Under the pieces are notes generated by a model, which was given only the letters and a program-made list of their open reading frames with translations, searched no databases and had not been told where the DNA came from. 21,881 nt of DNA from Saccoglossus kowalevskii (lineage: Eukaryota > Hemichordata > Enteropneusta > Harrimaniidae): contig NW_003127385.1 of the NCBI RefSeq assembly GCF_000003605.2, forward strand, positions 56,577 through 78,457, read 5' to 3'. How positions within the stretch are numbered: position 1 is the first letter of the stretch; every line of letters begins with the position of its first letter. Below, piece by piece: positions 19,530-21,881 of the stretch. Made by a program: the position numbers and the translations under genes.

Positions 19530-21185
19530 AATGGTATATACAAGATATACAGTAGTTCATTTTAATTTAAGAATTTAAGTTTCACTGAATTGTACAATTG
19601 CAACCAGATATTAGTAAAAAAGCATATGGATATGTAACGTATACCTATCATATTTTGGTACCGTTAGTTCACAGGAAATAGAACGACATCCTCGATCGGG
19701 AACACGAAACATATAAACGTATAATGCCCCGAGAAATGTATACACCACTTATACAAACGAATAGAAAATTTTAAAACTGCATCAAAGACACAATAGAAGC
19801 ATTAACGGAACTGAATAAAAAGTAGTTTCTCTTTTCATTCCCGGCACGCTAAAAACGTTCTCATTTGTGAAGTCCAAACCGGCAGGCAAAACAATTGAGA
19901 CATCAGACGCGAAGTTACGGCAATGAATTTGATATCATTACCAATTTTGACATGAAGAATGACGAGCTCGATCGACATAGTAACGAATTGACTAGAAGGA
20001 AAATTCACTTATACTAATTGACCACGTAGTCAATTCTTTATAGTTGTTTGGTACTTTCATGTGTTACCACCATGATTTGTCGCAATCATTGTCTGATATG
20101 GGTCGAGTAAAATGTGTTTTTGTCATTGTTATCAAGTGCATTCATTTAATGTGTTTTATTCACAAGGACCTAACATAGTTTATCATCGACACTTTGTTAT
20201 ATATATATTATATAAAATATTAATAATACCAACATAGTCAATATAAATTTCGACCAAATTTGCTTCAGATATAATTTTGGAAGCGATCTTGACATTTATG
20301 GTCAACTTTACGTGCCATATATAATTCCTGTACTTATGCAATATAGCGCGTATCAAATTGTCATTTGCAGTATTTGAATCAGTCATATTAACTCACAACG
20401 AGGAGGTTCAAGCTCATTCTAGAAGCGGAAAATTTACTTTACTACATAGGCGTGGTAATGAAACATACTCTCACCATTTAATGTACACATCAGCGTTCTA
20501 GCTCACAATCAAAACATTCAAGTCACCACATTAATCGCTTTCAAATAATAAATTTGAAAATATTTGTTATTGAGTACCTTAAAACATACATTTCAGTTTT
20601 AATTAACAATCATATGAAATAATACTTTTACAAATTCAATATAATCAGAAATTTATTTACGTCGAATTTGCAAATATTTCACGCAATTTATTCATATAAG
20701 CTTATGAATAATCCCGGAATGCAACTACAATTATTCTCGAAAAACAAGTTTGGAGTTGTAGTAGTAAATTGAACATCAGGAGTTCTCTGACTAAAAAGAG
20801 AGATACATTCCGTGCATCTAAATATTGCCTACTGATATAGATGTAATCTAATACTGTCTAGGTTATGGTTAATTAATAAGACGCTGACATTTTCCTAAAA
20901 TATGCATATTTTTAATATTCACAATACAATAGAAGCAGTTAAAAGATTACACCACTCACCCGATAAGACATTCTGTACGCTTGATGTATTCAGACAACCG
21001 CCAACAAAACATGCTATTATTGATATTCGTGCAGCAGATGAAGTTTTGCATCTATTGTGCATGTGTATATGGAAGGTAAATTAGCATTGAGTATTATGAT
21101 AACATTTTATCGAATCAGGAACTAAATTTAATAAAAACTGTTTTAAATGTGTAACAATATTGAGGTTTATGTTAACAATATCTCA
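19530..21185. other. AT-rich single-copy stretch, no gene seen
   Basis: Strongly AT-rich, especially 20190-20280 and 20540-20720. The open frames (67 codons minus at 20183-20386; 60 codons plus at 20902-21084) have no recognisable features. No RNA gene seen. Confidence 0.5.
20016..20035. repeat. 7-bp inverted repeat around CACGTA
   Basis: AATTGAC (20016-20022) and GTCAATT (20029-20035) flank a 6-nt spacer. Another AATTGAC copy lies at 19986. The role is unknown. Confidence 0.5.
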
Positions 21186-21881
21186 CCGCACACATTATGT
21201 TCAATGCACACATTACGTTCAATGGAAATAAAATGTTCAATATATCGAGATACTATGTTCAATATATACGAATATATTCAATGCACACACCATGTTCGGT
21301 GAGTACACCATGTTCAATACATACACTATGTTCAATGCAAAGGTTATATTCAATGCTCAAACTATGTTCAACATACACTACCAGTGTATCATCGAAAACA
21401 CTACGTTCAATACATCACTACAACTAATCACTACCTTAAATGCACATAATATGTTCAATGGATCGGAGATGCAGTGATCAATACACAATATATATTCTAT
21501 GCACCACTATGTTCAATGAGTACACTATGTTCAATGCAAACTACGTTCAATCCACTCACCTTGTTCGATACACACACTATGTTCAATACACACAATACGT
21601 TCAAAACATACACCATGTTCAATACGCACTATGTTCGATATATACACTATGTCCAATGCACACAGTATGTTCAATATATACGCTATGTTCAATACACACA
21701 ATACGTTCAATACACACACTATGTTCAATGCACACAATACGTTCAATACATACACTATGTTCAATACATACATTATGTTCAATACATACATTATGTTCAA
21801 TACACACACTATGTTCAATACACACACTATGTTCAATACACACAATACGTTCAACACATACATTATGTTCAATACACACAA
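21186..21881. repeat. 18-bp minisatellite running off the window end
   Basis: Tandem units with consensus TATGTTCAATACACACAC. The left part is degenerate, with insertions and partial units (21186-21530); the array is much more regular from about 21560 to the end. About 38 unit-lengths are present and the array continues beyond 21881. The unit is a multiple of 3 and lacks stops in most frames, giving long open frames on both strands: minus-strand hexapeptides VCIEHS and MCVLNI (21531-21881, 21619-21879) and plus-strand MFNTHT. Simultaneous openness of several frames indicates absence of stops rather than coding, but the minus frames do remain open at the window edge. Confidence 0.95.

Overview
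This window looks like non-coding nuclear DNA from an animal, probably an invertebrate. It is AT-rich. There is no long open reading frame outside tandem repeats, no recognisable protein domain, and no tRNA, rRNA, snRNA or bacterial-style operon that I can see. Vertebrate-style CpG depletion is not evident: CpG-containing sites such as TGACGTCA, CACGTG and GCATGCGC occur repeatedly. That argues weakly against a vertebrate, but I cannot name the species.

Layout: 1-2113 is AT-rich single-copy DNA with one compact promoter-like motif cluster (1140-1250). 2114-6129 is a very large minisatellite of about 108 units of 37 bp, with internal higher-order duplications. 6130-6576 is a short single-copy island. 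6577-6797 is an uninterrupted (TTTA)55 microsatellite. 6798-17813 is mostly featureless single-copy DNA. It holds an E-box/TATA plus 47-codon ORF candidate (10236-10444), a cluster of forkhead-type motifs (12060-12223), a TATA/initiator candidate (14772-14799), and a CpG-rich stretch (about 15500-16060) carrying conflicting gene-start signals on the two strands. 17814-18095 is a clean array of six 46-bp units. 18096-21185 is single-copy DNA with two CRE palindromes upstream of a 32-codon ORF and a TATA-like/initiator/Kozak candidate near 19415-19526. 21186 to the window end is an 18-bp minisatellite that runs off the edge.

Four tandem-repeat systems of different unit length (37, 4, 46 and 18 bp) occupy roughly a quarter of the window. 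Most longer open frames lie inside them and are side effects of stop-free repeat units. The best-supported statements concern these arrays. All gene-start, promoter and small-ORF calls are motif-level inferences at low confidence. Nothing here amounts to a demonstrable new gene system. The most distinctive object is the 4-kb 37-bp array with its hairpin-capable unit and 10-unit internal duplications.
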